In this document: in pieces, positions 1 to 12,769 of the stretch | Position numbering within the stretch: position 1 is the stretch's first letter | How the letters are laid out: the number at the start of each line of letters is the position of its first letter | Origin: Hemerocallis citrina | Lineage: Eukaryota; Streptophyta; Magnoliopsida; Asparagales; Asphodelaceae | Reading direction: 5' to 3' | Length of the DNA stretch: 64,000 nucleotides | NCBI GenBank assembly: GCA_017893485.1 | Contig: CM030363.1 | Coordinates: forward strand, 108,433,073 to 108,497,072 | Translations under genes and position numbers: made by a program | The notes under the pieces: model-generated | Told to the model about the DNA's origin: nothing | What the model saw: only the letters and a program-made list of their open reading frames with translations | Databases searched by the model: none

Positions 1-115
1 AACCCAGCCAATGGTCGATGTTGCCTCATTCTCCACCTTCTTATCCATTGGTCTTCATGTGAGATAGAAGGAGAAGAAGGAGACAACTCAGATCCAATTT
101 TTTGATTGGTCAATT

Positions 116-365
116 TTGGTGTTTGGTGTTTGTGTGTTAGAGCAGATCCAGATTCAGATCTAGTCCAACAGCTGCTCTATTGGTTGGATATTGCAGTTTG
201 GTGTTTGGACTGTTGGAGCAGATCCAGATTTAGATCCAGTCCAACAGCTACTCTGTTGGTTGGAGATTGTTGTTTGGTGTTTGGACTGTTGGAGCAGATC
301 CAATCCAACAGCTGCTCTATTGGTTGGGGATTTGCTGTTTGGTGTTTGGACTATTGGATTAGATC
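116..365. repeat. Four-copy minisatellite, unit about 65-79 bp
   Basis: A unit starting GTTTGGTGTTTGG, followed by a GGAGCAGATCCAGAT-like block and a CAACAGCTGCTCTATTGGTTG-like block, recurs from about 116, 195, 272 and 337. The third unit lacks about 12 bp of the GATCCAGAT block, so its spacing is shorter. The unit length allows overlapping open frames on both strands across the array; their composition simply follows the repeat and I do not regard them as genes. The flanks (1-115 and 366-1200) are AT-rich with no recognisable gene. Confidence 0.8.
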
Positions 366-2869
366 CAGATCCAGCCAAAAGGAATCAGATATGAATCTAC
401 TGTAGTGTACTTCCAAATCAGATCTAAATTAAAGATAAGTTCTTCACCAAATTTAAATTGTTATTTAATTATTGGCTTGAATTTTGTTGCTAAGTGCTAA
501 AGTTCAAAACCGTATTATGCATTGTTTAATTAAATACAAATTTGAATAACTGTTTTGGCTACGTGCTAAGGATCAAATATTTATTTTGATAAATTATAGG
601 CTTTGACTATAAAATTGAATCTCCAATTAAATTGTTGTGAATTAGATAGTGCTAATAATTTGTTTAATTGGCTAATCTTTAACGATTTGATTAATGTAGG
701 AACTTCATAGTTACTTACAAATTGTGTGTATTGGAGATGATGGATTTGCATCTCGGTATGATAAGTCTGCACTACGCAGGCTTCTCCATCGAATTTGAAA
801 AACACTTATAACTTGAAGTGTCGGTATGATCTACTTAATCTTTCTAAGTATTTTCATGTGATGAATGACGTTTTGTGCGTTTGATCACATGATTTAGAGT
901 TTTAGATCATAGTTATTCTCGCTTAGAAAACTAGTATGTTTAGGGTTTTTAAGTGCTTTATCATACTATGTGTATATATATTTTGACAAATCCATTATTT
1001 GCAGTTTGTGTGAGATCATATATTTTCTTCTCGAATAAAATAAAATAAAATTTTTTGATGTATAAGATGTATAACAAATGTCTGTAACTTAGGAGAGAGC
1101 ATCTCTTAATGTAGGATATGACTCTATTAGTTACATTTTGTTCTTTCTCGTTCATTGTATTGTGTGTGCAATGTTGAATTATAATATGTTAGTCATTATC
1201 TCATTTAGCGTTATGAAGATGATGGCGAATAAAGGAAAGAACTCTTCGCTCAATGTGTTTGAGCAAGTGAACATTGTTAGAATCACTAGAGAAAGCAAAT
1301 AGTTTTGTGAAATGTGGTAGAGTAATTTTGTATTAACTCTTATAATGTGCATATATTGTCAATCGCATGTATAAGTTGAGTTTAACAAATGAAAAAATTA
1401 ACAGTAATAGTTCTAATTGTGCATAGTCCTTGAACATAGCATAATTGGCTAGAATATGAGAACTATATATTAAATTGTTTGTTCTTGTTAAAACTTATAA
1501 CTCTACTAAATGACACTTCATTGACAAATGTGAAGTTTGAATTCAGATTTTGATCACTAGAAAATCATTTTGTATGGTCTCTAGGAGTTCATAACTTTTT
1601 AAATCCATACATTCTGATATTTGTGATCTCAGTAGCTTTGTGACTATGTGAGATAATTGTTGGTCAGAAATATTTAATTGCTTTTGTAGATGATTAATAT
1701 AAGTCTATCATATATATGAAGAATGAAGCACTTGTTATTCTTAATAAATTAAAAATATAGTTAAATGCTAAAAATCAAGGGTTCATATTTGATAGAGGTA
1801 GTGAATATGTTTCAATAATTTTAGAGAAGCTTGCATATGGCATAATCTCTACTACACTCTACTCACAATAGTCAAACGACATTGATAAAAGTTAGAATCA
1901 AACACTTAGTGAAATGTTGAATTCTATATTATTGACTGTTATATAACTTTATGTAATTGTGGGTGATATTATATCGTTAATCATATCTCTAATGTGTTAC
2001 TACACTCTAAATTGAATACACCTTGTAGATCATGGCATAAAAACACAAATAACTTTGTTAAAGTGAAAATATGTGTTGTGATACATTTGTTAGAGTACGT
2101 GACCCTAGAAGGCCTAAAGTAGGACCTATAACAAATATTTGTCTGTGCATAGAAAGTGTAGAATGTAGTTCTATGAATAAATATTGGATCTATCTAATTT
2201 GTGTTAGGAGAATCTAGACTTGCAGAATTCTTTGAGGATGTGTTCATCAAAGATAAATGTATGAAATGATCTAATCCTACAGACACGGTCAATGATTCAC
2301 AGTTGGAATCAAGAATCAACCTTACTGACACTTAAAACTTCAATAGAAAATGAGCCAAGAAGAGTCTTTAGTAGATAATGAGATGAATTTGTATCATACA
2401 ATAATAATTTAAATTAGTCGATCTGCCGGAATGGGCTAAAACTGTGGTAAGTAAGTGCAGTTTTGTAGAAGAAACTTAATTTTAGAATGTTCAGTAGCAA
2501 TTTTAATGCATTTTAGTAGCTAACGGATTGCATGAGAAAATTGAGGATGATTTATTTGATGTCTACTCACATATTTGTCATATTGCTACAATAAGTATTC
2601 TTCTTACATTTACATCTATTGAAAATTTTGTTATTCATAAAGAATATTTAAACAGTTTTGTACTGGAAAGTTTTGAACTAATATGTTTAGTGAACAAGAT
2701 TTACAATTTAGTAAAATCATTGTATGTTCTTAAAACATGTATAGCCGACGAATAATAATTTGATAAATTTCTTAAAAGAGCCTAGTATATGAATCAAGTA
2801 ATTCGGATAAGTGCCTTTAACTTTATGGTGTGTCAAATATAACGGCTATTATTTACTTGTTCTGCTGAC

Positions 2870-3103
2870 ATGGTTGTTCTTGGAAGTGACCTCTCTATTA
2901 CAAATGAAGTTAAAATTTTTCTATCCAAAGAACTCAGCATGAAACACTTAGGTATTGTGGACACCATAGGTATAAGGGTGAATTTCAGTTGGCAAGGGAT
3001 AACCTTTAGTCAAACTCATCAAATCAATAATGTGTTTCAAAAGTGGGGATATAGTGATAGAAAGTGTGTTTTGAAACACCTTATGATTATGATAAAAGTT
3101 TGA
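2870..3103 (+). pseudogene. Copia reverse transcriptase fragment
   Basis: A 77-residue open stretch in the degraded copia element. It starts at the position where intact family members have the YVDDM catalytic motif and continues into the FLS--F-MKDLG block (here FLSKELSMKHLG) and the GI-FSQ-HQI-NV-QKW block. The YVDD aspartates themselves are not visible: the sequence just upstream reads as stops. The piece at 2528-2755 is the preceding part of the same domain in another segment. Function is lost. The assignment to copia RT is by motif order and is fairly secure. Confidence 0.7.
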
Positions 3104-4748
3104 CACCTAATGAAGGTGCAACTATGAGACAGGTAGATCATTCTAAAAAAATTGAAAGTCTTATATATACAAAGATCTGCACTAGAATAGACATAGCCTT
3201 TGAGGTAGGTATGATCTGCAGATTTACTAAATAATCCCTTATACATTTGAGTGCCCCTAAGAGGCTATGTGATACTCAAAGTTTAGTGAAAAGTCGGCAA
3301 CTAGTGAATATGTCTTCACACTAGGAGGAGCAGAAAATTATGGAGATTAAAAGGCAAATAAGCATTGCATTCTCATCCAAGAAATCAGACATCTATGTGT
3401 TATTCTCTGCAGGGGAAGAGGCTGAATTTTATTGAATGACTTATTGCTAATCATCCATTGACAAGTTTAATGTAAATTCTCTAATTCTGTTATGCGACTA
3501 TTAAACTATAATACACTGTAGCTCATAACTCACTCTATAATAGTAAGAGGAGTATATTAAGGATGAAAGAAGCCTAGTTGAACTTTCTTATAAATAAAGT
3601 GCAATTGAAATAAAATATGGCTAATGCTCTTGCTAAGAGACTTGAAAGTGATCTAATTATCAAAACTGTGGAGGAAATGGAGTTAAAAGCTATTGAGTCA
3701 AAGCTTTAACATCCTAATTGTTTTGAAATTTTAGAATCCAATTGGAGTCGTAAAAAAGTTCAAACTTCAGCATCAATTTTATGCAGTTGATATGTTTTAT
3801 ATAATTTTGAAGATTCCACATAAATTCCATAAATATATAATGTCATTCCAATTTTAATGGTATTATATATCTAAATAATTTACTTAGAATAATCATATTG
3901 TTCCAATACGAAACATGAAAATTTGTCGATGTGTTTCCGATGTTTAGAATTTCATTATATCATTCCAATTTTGATGATATATCTCTTTTATGGACTTTTC
4001 TTTCATTCCAATTTTGATGATTCAGAGTTAACCATAATTGATTTGACTGTTCTATCATTCCATTATGAAACATAGTATAGTTCTTGTGTAGAAACTATAA
4101 TAGTTCTTGTTCTTTATTTAGTTAAAGAAACTTGATTGTGATACTTGCGTTACATTTTTTTAAGCTAATTATGAATTGTACTAAGTTCTTTTATGGAACT
4201 AGATACTTTGTGAAATTCGTTGGAATTCTTAGAGATGTGTCTCTTGATATTCTTATTTTCAATAAGCTAGCAACGATGGAGGAGTTGAATCTATCAACAT
4301 AAATTTCAAAATAATGATTTGCTCAAAATTGAGGAGTAAATATAAAGCAGTGTGCAAGGATAGAGTTTCCGTTTATTTCTTCCGAGAATAAATTAGTCAC
4401 TTTCTTGGTAAAACTTTTGTTGAGTTTAAGACTCTTGTATTCATTGAGCTTAAAACTCTTATTTTGTTCTTGAAGTTTATTTGCTTTGTTTGATTTTGAA
4501 ACTATGACAGATTACTTAAGTTGGTTTAGTCATTATGAACTATTCTGTTGTGATATGGTTTGGGAACTATTTAATTATTTTGGTTTAGTCTTTTTGAACT
4601 ATTCGGATTTATAATTGATTTAGTTCTTATGAACTGTACATTGAGTGATGCATTTCTTCTATTTAAAGACTGCTATTAGCCAGTCAGCTTCATGTTGAAC
4701 TGATGAGATAATCCAGTACGTTTATATATTGAGAATATAAGAGGAGAT

Positions 4749-5028
4749 TGTTGGATATATAGGTATATTCTCACTATATGAATAATATTATGTGTAATAT
4801 TATTCTATGGGTAATACGTGTGTTACACATACTAATTGTATGGATATCGGAACGCAGGTTGAGTGAGTTGAGAACCCAGTACCCAAACCAGTATTTATCT
4901 TATAAATACTGGCTTGTGATAGTAGTCTAGCTATTCCAATTTTGATACCTAGGGTAAATATCTCAACCAACTTAGTCTAGGATATTAACCCTAATTTCTA
5001 TTGTTATAATCTCTCATAATCTCTAACA
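4749..5028 (+). repeat. 3' LTR of the left copia element
   Basis: It runs TGTTGGATATAT to TCTCTAACA (280 bp), directly after a purine tract AAGAGGAGAT. The reverse complement of 62963-63240 is the same repeat at clearly lower than full identity, including the shared blocks ACCCAAACCAGTATTTA, TATTCCAATTTT and GATATTAACCCTAATTT. This gives an independent definition of both ends. Confidence 0.75.
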
Positions 5029-5077
5029 TATATGAGGTAAACGAGCATGCCTCTATATATATATGAGGTAAATGAAT

Positions 5078-5432
5078 GCAGAGATGCATTCTATGAATTT
5101 TCCTAGTGTCACTCATTGGCATGCATTCCACTATCTAAATATATGCTCAACATGGTTCAGTTTGACCTACATGTCATAAAGTATATGAGGATGTATAATC
5201 GCGAGGTGTAAACATTTTCTGCCTATGTATCGAGTTGTCTAATATTTTCTACGGCTGAAAAACTGTTCATTTTGCAAGTATGTGATGAATAGGAAAAACA
5301 TGTTCACACATCGTGCTTTTACATCCTCATATATTTTATGACATGTAGATTAGATTGAACGATGTAGATTATGCATTTGGAGGGAGGAATGCATACCAAG
5401 TTATTGGTAGTTAAGAAAAATTCTTAAAGTGC
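5078..5432. mobile_element. Foldback MITE-like element
   Basis: Two imperfect inverted arms face each other, about 5078-5235 and 5290-5432. The best-matched block is TACATGTCATAAAGTATATG in the left arm and the complement of TATATTTTATGACATGTAGA in the right arm. There is no coding capacity. It abuts the end of the CACTA element by 3 bp, so the CACTA target lay at or next to its edge. I could not find a clean target duplication, so the superfamily is not assigned. Confidence 0.6.
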
Positions 5433-5439
5433 CACCACT

Positions 5440-5775
5440 ACAAACTGCACAGGATATACCGGCATTTATTTTGGGCTATCCCAGCGTTTATAAATGCCGG
5501 GATAGATCGTAGCGGCATTTCTGAAAATGCCGTTTTAGCGAGCGTCGGGACAGATATATGGTCTATCCTGGCATTTTTCAACAACGCCTGTTATACCCTA
5601 TATCTATCCCGGCGTTTATTTAAAAACACGCCGGTATAGAGTTTTTGCTAGAAAAAGGAAAAAGTAATCTTTCCCTGCGTTTTTGGCAACAACGCCGGGT
5701 AGGTTGTTAATTGTTTTTTTTTTTAAATCACCATATCCCGGTGTTTTTGTCTAAAAACGCCAGGATAGGTAGGTA
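5440..5775. promoter_or_regulatory. Left subterminal repeats of the CACTA element
   Basis: At least six copies of a core TATCCCGGCGTTT (or its complement AACGCCGGGATA, with variants) lie here as facing pairs, for example AAATGCCGGGATAG near 5493 and CTATCCCGGCGTTTATT near 5603. The same motif recurs at the right end (24210-24310). In characterised CACTA elements such motifs bind the element's own transposase; that role is inferred here. Confidence 0.7.
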
Positions 5776-6161
5776 ATTTTAAAACAAAACAAAAAAATTG
5801 AATTTTAAAACATTTTTTAATAAAAAAATATCCTACATGAAGTAAAATTGCATATATATGTTATAAACAACATAGACCTAATCAATCCCATTCAATACAA
5901 TCAATTAAATCTACATCAATCTCATTCAATACAATCAATTAAATCAACATGAATATTTATCAACAAGTAGTTAGTTAAGCCTCGGGTAGTTAGTTATAAA
6001 ACAACATAGACCCTCAGGTAGTCCTTGTGCTCTGCCTCTTCTGCATCTCTGTCCAGCACACCGCCTGGAGTCGCACTATGACCAATCACGAATCACATCA
6101 CTAATCCTTTCTCTTTCTCCAGTCTCTTTAACTTAGAACCTAAATAAACACACATACAAAA

Positions 6162-9100
6162 TGTCACGCCCCGCTTCCCAAAAATACGGAATACAAGCAC
6201 GTAACATTGGCCCAGCGAATGATTTTCATCATCCATAAGCTGTTCAGGAATCTTTACAACATCTCACAAAAAGATCAGAGTCGGAAGCAAGAGAATCAAC
6301 CAGGCATGCATAATTGAAACAAGATACCAAAAAAAATTTACTTAAAACCAAGAATATATAAATCTCAAATAAATCAGAATCTGGACAAGTCAAATATTCT
6401 GGGTCACATTGCCCAATTACAAATAAATATCCAAGTAATCAAGTATATTTTATTCAAGTTCAAGCAACAAATAATAATAATAATAAAGCAAAAAATCCAG
6501 CACTAATACATTATCCTGCCAATACCATCTGGCAGCTGACCATCCTGATCTGCAATTAGTAAATTGCAGGAGATGGAAAAAGAAAACAAGTACCCATAAA
6601 CTGTAAGTTACGGGCCACTTATAATGTAGGATACAAGTACATAAAGAAAACTAAACAAATCTAAATAATAGCAGAAACAGATATAGCATAGTATAGCAGA
6701 ATCAACTAGCATGGTATACTAACATGTGTCAAGTGTCAAAGTCAAAAAGCATGCAGACAGATATACAGATAGTGTCAAATAATGGTGTCAAGTGATAATG
6801 TCCGACAGATAACAAGTGATCAGATAACAGATAGCCAGATACATATAACAGATTCAGATTGACATTTCAGATATAGATACAGATTTCATGTTCTTATAAG
6901 TCTTGTGTGATTACTATCTAGGTAGCACTGCATGCGCCCCAAAAACATAACACATGGTTGCTACAACAAATAATTTCACTTTAAATTCCGTAGGGGATCA
7001 TATAGGGCCATGTACTCAGGGTTCAGACAGACAGATATCAGATAACAGATCCAGACAGACAGATAACAGAAGATCATGCAACAAATAGGACTAAGTCCCC
7101 TCCAAGTACACCCTCCCGTAGGAAGTATGTAGTTGGGTAATAGATGGGAATCACGGGCCCCCTTCTGAGTACACCCTTTCATAAGGAAGTATGCAGTCAG
7201 GAATCAGATAATCAAAATTATGCATGATCTCATAACAGATAACAGATAATCATATGGGAAACACGGGCCCCCTTCTAAGTACACATTTCTATGCTTTCCC
7301 ACTACTAGATCTTTTCCTTAACCCCGACTTGGTTACTTTTATTATGGTCATCAAACAGGCATGAACGTGTACGGAATAGTGTCAAACTAACATGGTATAA
7401 TCAGTATTAGGTTCAGGGAAACAAATAAACATGCATAGATAATTTATAATCACATATACGAGCAAAACAGTGTATGTTCATATTCAGAACAGCAAGACAG
7501 TACAATACTAAAACAGTGAATCTCGTCGCGGAAATGCAAATCTGGATCTGTCGAAGAATCTGGAAAATAAACATCCACACGAATCCAGAGAATATAAATA
7601 AGTCATGTCGTATTTCACAAAATCATAACTCAAAACTGATTTGAATACAGAAAAACACGTTCAGTCAGAAATCAGTAAAACAATTTCTCAGTCAGAAAAA
7701 TAGCATTAATACACCTCAAATAAATCCAGGAAAAATCTGGGGTAACCCCCTATATATCTAGTATCAAAATACAAAGTTTCATAATATTCCAGTAAAATTA
7801 GTTTAGTCAACAAAAATCATAAAACATCAGGAAACGATAGTTTGGCAAATCTAGAATTCCCAACACGACTGTACGAAAACTGTAATATCTCGCAAACCAT
7901 GAAACGAAATCCAGATTCGTTAAAGGGGGATGAAAATAGACAAAATTATTTAACTTTCATGTCTTGTAAGGATTTTTCATACAGTAAAAGGAATTAGGTG
8001 AAAATACAATTCTTTATGAAACAGCGAGTAAAATCCAGCAGGTATAACTTTTATAAACAAGCATGAAACGGCATATAAACTCATCAATAAAATCCACCAA
8101 AATTATGGATAATCCCTAAATAGATATAGAAGTACTAACCAAAGTTTCAGATCAAAATAATATGTATTAGCACAAGTATCAAAATAATTTAGTCATCAAA
8201 ATCACCAAGAAACGAAATCTGGAAAAGATCTACACCTTTGTAGTAAAACAGTCATATCTCACAGATACGAAAACAAAATCGAGTAAGGTTAGAGGGGTCG
8301 GAAAGAAGACAAATTTCTCTAAAACTCATGTTTAATACTAAAATTAATATTCTAACCTTAATATGGTCTAAATTACTGATCAAGGCAGAATAGCGGCAAA
8401 ACACAGATTTTACTCGAAAACAAAAATTAACATAGATCCAACGAAACTTGATCGAAACATAACTAAACATGAATTAGAGTTTACTAAGTGTCCAAACAAC
8501 ATGAAATAGGGTATATAACATATTCACAACCAGTATATCACATGGATCTCACAAGTACACAAGTTCTCATAATTGTTTCACGATATAATCATATCAAGAC
8601 GGGCAAGACCTAAGTTGTTCATGTCGAATTTGTATCGTGAGGCAACTTTGGTCAAATCACTATAGAGACAATATCAATAAGCGATTTCACACACGAATTG
8701 TCTCTAGAACCCAACTACATTATAGGTGGTATTTTTGACTTGTATCATACAAAGGAATTTGAGTACAAGTTACTTACCTGAGAGACCACGATGGAAACGA
8801 AGCAAGAACAAGAATAACGGAAACAGATCCCGAGGCACGAACTCAAGCAAACGAATGAATCACGAACCAATCACGAACACATGATCACAAACAAGATGAA
8901 GATGATCGAGATCACGAACACAATCGGACGACTGAGATCAAAAGATCAAGAGATCAAGGCGATCGGATCAGATCGGATGACTCTGATCGAAGATCATGAT
9001 CAATATCGAGATGTGATCAGTATCTTGATGATGATAATGATGATCGGATCAGATCGACGATCCAACAGCCACCAATCAAAGTGATCAAAGAACTCCATGA

Positions 9101-10404
9101 CGATATAATGCGATCCAACGGTCCATAATCAAAAATGATAATCATGATCCAACGGTCCAAATTCAAACCATCAAAACCCACATGATCAAGAAGATCAAGA
9201 TAAGAGATCATGAAGATCCAATGGCCTACAATCAAAGTGATCATCAAGATGATGGATGAGATCATGATCCAACGGATGGCCAAGAATCAAAACCAAGGGG
9301 ACATGATCATGATGATCAAGATGATCATGACGATCGATGGCTGATATTCAAAAAGGAGATTAAAACCCAAACAAACAGCAAACACCACGAGAACAACCGG
9401 GGGGGGGGGGGGGGTTGCTACGGCACTGCAGTGAAAGGCGACGACGACCAGGGCGTGACATGGCGAGGGGAAACCTCGGGCAGAGCGATTGGCTGAAGGC
9501 ACAGCGCTAGAGGAGGCCGGCTGACAGGCTCACACTGGTTACTATAGTTGCGGCTCAGGGGATGGATGTTGCGGGGCTGGCGCGCTGTTGCAGTGGAGGC
9601 ACTGGCGTCGGGGGAGAGCAGAGAGGTTGTGGCTGTCGCGATGAGGAGAGGAGACGCACAGGGGGATGGGAAGCGACCAGTGCAGGGGAGCATCATTGTC
9701 GCTGCTGGTGGTCGCGAGGAGGAGCTGGGTTGCAACGGGGAGTCGCGGAGGGTGGCTGGGCTCGCTGCAGGCGGACGGGAGCGAGGGAGAAGGCCGCTGG
9801 TGTTGTATATGAAGGTGAAGAGGTAGAGAGGGTATATTATATAAGAGTAAGTAATTAGGGTTAGGGTGATACGGGTTGATATAAGTGAAACGGGTTTAGG
9901 GGTAATGGTAATCGGGTTTTGGGGTTATTAACTGGGTAGTTAGGGTTTTAATGGGTATTGGTTTATATATATAAAAAAATCTAATAGAATAAAAAAAAAT
10001 ACCCAATAAAAATATGATTTATAATAAAATTGTAATTTTTGTTATCATACATAATTTATTTTGAAATAGCTACAAATGCAATTAGCACATAGAAATAGGT
10101 TTTTAAACAAACAAACAAAGGTAATAAAAATAATAATAATAACAAATATAATAATAATAAATAAAACAACAATAATAATAATACTGAACAATAATAATAA
10201 TAAGAGTAATAATAATAATAATAAGAAGAATTGTCTTACAATATAAAAATCATATAAAATAGTTACAAATAAAATAATTGATCAAAAACAGATTTTTCTA
10301 GAAAAGTCAAGAATACATCTGGACAAAAGAATTTGAAAACCGAAAAAATAATTTGCAAAACATTTAAATACATAAAATACATTTTTGGAAAAACAGGGGT
10401 TACA
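6162..10404 (-). mobile_element. Solo LTR (about 4.2 kb) of a long-LTR gypsy family
   Basis: It is bounded by TGTCACGCCCCGC at 6162 and GGGGTTACA ending at 10404, that is TG...CA ends when read on the minus strand (TGTAACCCC...GCGTGACA). Flanking pentamers are CAAAA and AAAAA, a one-mismatch TSD in an A-rich target. The same repeat occurs on the + strand at 46067-50280 and starts again at 63487. There is no primer binding site, polypurine tract or pol, so it is a solo LTR. LTRs this long with TGTAAC-CCCC ends are typical of Tekay/Del-type chromoviruses; that lineage is an inference. It contains a CpG-rich stretch (9400-9800) and simple AAT repeats (10110-10240). Small open frames in the CpG-rich part have no recognisable domain. 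Confidence 0.7.
9396..9414. repeat. Homopolymer G run
   Basis: About 19 consecutive G residues interrupt the CpG-rich part of the solo LTR. The corresponding part of the related LTR at 46067-50280 shows no such run, so it is a copy-specific expansion or an assembly artefact. Confidence 0.8.
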
Positions 10405-12104
10405 AAAAAAATTCAAAACTAAATTTTTTGTGTAAATTTATTAATTCTACTTCAAATAGATGACTCGTTTGTTTCGATTAGGTCATTAGATAAGTCATGT
10501 ATTTGATACAAAACAATGAACTTCGAAAGTATGTTAGTACAAGCTACCAGATCACAGCTTTAATTTTCCATTTTTTGGCATATCAACCATCCATTTTACT
10601 CGATAAAATTAATTCAAGAAGGGAACGTTAATTCACTCACTTGTGCTCACAATCTTGTACTGCAGTTGGTAAAAACAAAGCCACTCTTGGATGTTGTCTT
10701 AGATGCAGATGGACGGACCACCTGAAGGCGACTAGTGAACAGCAATCCAATAATTAACTTGTGGTTGGAGGGGTATAGGAATGGACTATTTCGGTGCAAA
10801 GAAAAGAACTTTGTGAGTATATATATAATTAATGAATGGATTATTGCAAAGGAAATTAATTCAAGAAAAGGGAATATACTTAACAAAACAAGGTATAAGC
10901 AGCTATAATTAATAGCCACAATGAAGGTTTAATAATCAGTTGTCCTTACCTTTAGATGCAGAAAAATTTTTCTTGCTTTTCTCTTTGGTTTTAGCTGAAT
11001 TGTTATAAACAAAACTGACAAATAACTCCAACCTTGTAAAGAACAGAATCAGCATACCATCAAATGCTTCTCGAACCATCTGATAGCTATCAAATCCTGA
11101 GAAGATAGTAAGTTGCAGTCATAAATGATGATCATGTCAATACAAAGTCTCAGTTGCCATTCTAAGCCACAAATGCTCTGTCCATAGTGAACTTTAAGAA
11201 TTGCATTGACAAAAGAAATACTATATATGGTACTCAATAGAAAAAAAAACTAAAATAAAATAACTAAGGTGATGTTCTGAATGTGCACCAATAATGATAG
11301 AATAACATAGTAGTTCGACACCGAATGCCTTGTATGGTTGGTAACTGTTTAGATGAACAGGACTATTAAATGGCATCATAATGAATATTTGCTATGTTTT
11401 CTGGTTATGAGGAATAATTGTAGTTCAGATTGAAACAAATATACTAAATGTCTATTTTAGGCACATTATTAGGAAAAAAAAGAACCAAAGAAGAAAATAG
11501 CTCTGGGAAAAAAATGAAGACCAATTTGACAAAGGAGCTTTACTTAAATGGAAGAGTTCATGATAAAGTAGTAACAAATTTTATTTTCATTTTTCTCAAA
11601 GTTACAAATCTAGATATAAATTAAGCCAAAATGATTAGATGAATAACAAAAGCAAAATCCAGTGAGAACGATTAATATGGTAAGAGAAATAATATCAGTG
11701 CATCTTTCAGGTGTAGTCCAAACCTTTGATCTTTTTGAACATCAGAATCATCTGATCATTTTCTACTGGAAAGGCAGCACGGCTAGGAGATGCATAAACG
11801 GTCTTTACAACCTGCTCATAATAATAACCATTATTAATATAAATATCAAGATATCAGAAAGTATCGAGCAAATGAGCTTTTGCCTCACATTATCTTTAAA
11901 CCTAAAATTCATAGTACTTCAAAAACAAGTCTTAGGCCTTCCCAGTCTCAAAATCGGCCTTCCCAATCTGTGTTTTAAGAAAAAAAAAGGGAATAAGCAA
12001 AAGAGATGGTTTTCTTTTTTTGTTTATTATGAACTGCAGCAAAAGAATAAGTAATACCTCAATATGTTGTTGTTCAATGTTGTTGTTAGTGATGCACCAT
12101 AGAG
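10405..12104 (-). other. CACTA interior with possible captured gene fragments
   Basis: This is CACTA internal sequence between the two insertions. Read on the minus strand, several short segments look exon-like: about 11730-11825 (containing EQVVKTVYASPSRAAFP), about 10950-11100 (containing DSYQMVREAFDGM and a lysine-rich AKTKEKSKK segment), and about 10660-10740. They are separated by AT-rich sequence with possible splice signals. I do not recognise the source gene. They could be a transposase accessory gene of the element, a captured host gene, or chance frames. No continuous open frame exists. The rest of the stretch is AT-rich with nothing else visible. Confidence 0.3.
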
Positions 12105-12109
12105 TCTAG

Positions 12110-12697
12110 TGATATGGCTAAAATGGGATTAAATCGGAACCGTCCAAATCAGGAACGAATCTTAAAGCCTAGGGGTAAAATGGTAATTTTGTCTACCAAT
12201 GGGTCCGAAGTGGGTCCTGGGTCTTTTCCCTAAAGACCCAATAACCCAAGAACGGATCCATCTCAACTGGGTATGGGTCCCAACCCGAAATAAACCCAGT
12301 CCAGCAGGATAGAATTAGGGTTTCTGATTAATACTAATCAACAGCCCTGATTCACATCTATCCTTTCGCTGGGGATTAGGGATTACATTCCTTATCTGAT
12401 CACAGGGATTACATTCCTAATCTAACCCCAACGGCGGCTATAAATACCCCCCATCCATCACCATTAAGAGGTAATCAATCTTTTGCCAATTTACGCTCTT
12501 TCATAATCTTCCTGATTACTGACTTGAGCATCGAAGGGTGCGTCGCCGGGATCAACCCCGGTGTCTCGCACTTTTTGCAGGTGAACAGCAGGAGTCAGCA
12601 GTCAAACTCCGGCGGAACAGGTTCAGGTTTGCTATTCAGGTTTTCCAAGAATCCACAAATACTATCTGCTGCCCCCACACCAGATTTAGCGGTAACA
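12110..12697 (+). repeat. 5' LTR of the Tat element
   Basis: It begins TGATATGGCTAAAATGG and ends TTAGCGGTAACA. A TATA box TATAAATA lies at 12439-12446 within GGCTATAAATACCCC, so transcription probably starts about 30 bp downstream in the R region. It is matched by 21895-22482 over its whole length. Confidence 0.92.
12439..12446 (+). promoter_or_regulatory. TATA box in the Tat 5' LTR
   Basis: TATAAATA in the context GCGGCTATAAATACCCC, conserved in the 3' LTR at 22225-22232. It is the expected pol II core promoter of the element. Confidence 0.7.
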
Positions 12698-12700
12698 GAT

Positions 12701-12718
12701 TGGCGCCGTCTGTGGGAA
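12701..12718 (+). other. Primer binding site of the Tat element
   Basis: TGGCGCCGTCTGTGGGAA starts 3 bp after the 5' LTR. Such a tRNA-complementary site with the TGGCGCC core is standard in Tat/Athila-group plant gypsy elements. It primes minus-strand DNA synthesis. Confidence 0.8.
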
Positions 12719-12769
12719 TCAAACGAATAGCAGCCTCCCCTCTTCCCGTTGGTCAGATCTTCTCCAGCC

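Larger units (their letters stand above)
1212..5028 (+). mobile_element. Decayed Ty1-copia retrotransposon, 3' part with 3' LTR
   Basis: This is a remnant of a plant copia element on the + strand. A gag-like start lies near 1215. Integrase-like wording (a degraded SPQ-NG-AERKNRTL stretch) appears at about 1855-1945. Reverse transcriptase pieces lie at 2528-2755 (LVKSLYVLK, corresponding to the family's LVKSLYGLK) and 2870-3103 (EVKIFLSKELSMKHLG, corresponding to the conserved FLS-F-MKDLG). An RNase H tail (ANALAKRL) lies near 3619. About 1 kb of non-coding sequence separates the pol end from a polypurine tract (about 4741-4748) and a 280 bp LTR. Stops and frameshifts are so frequent that no protein can be made. 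The 5' LTR is not recognisable in the window. The lineage within copia is uncertain. Confidence 0.75.

Noticed and set aside
5450..5775. CRISPR-like repeat array
   Set aside because: Repeats are irregular, face in both directions and recur at the other end of the CACTA element.
9548..9858. Two Gly/Arg-rich + strand frames
   Set aside because: CpG-rich non-coding part of the solo LTR; frames overlap each other and lack domains.
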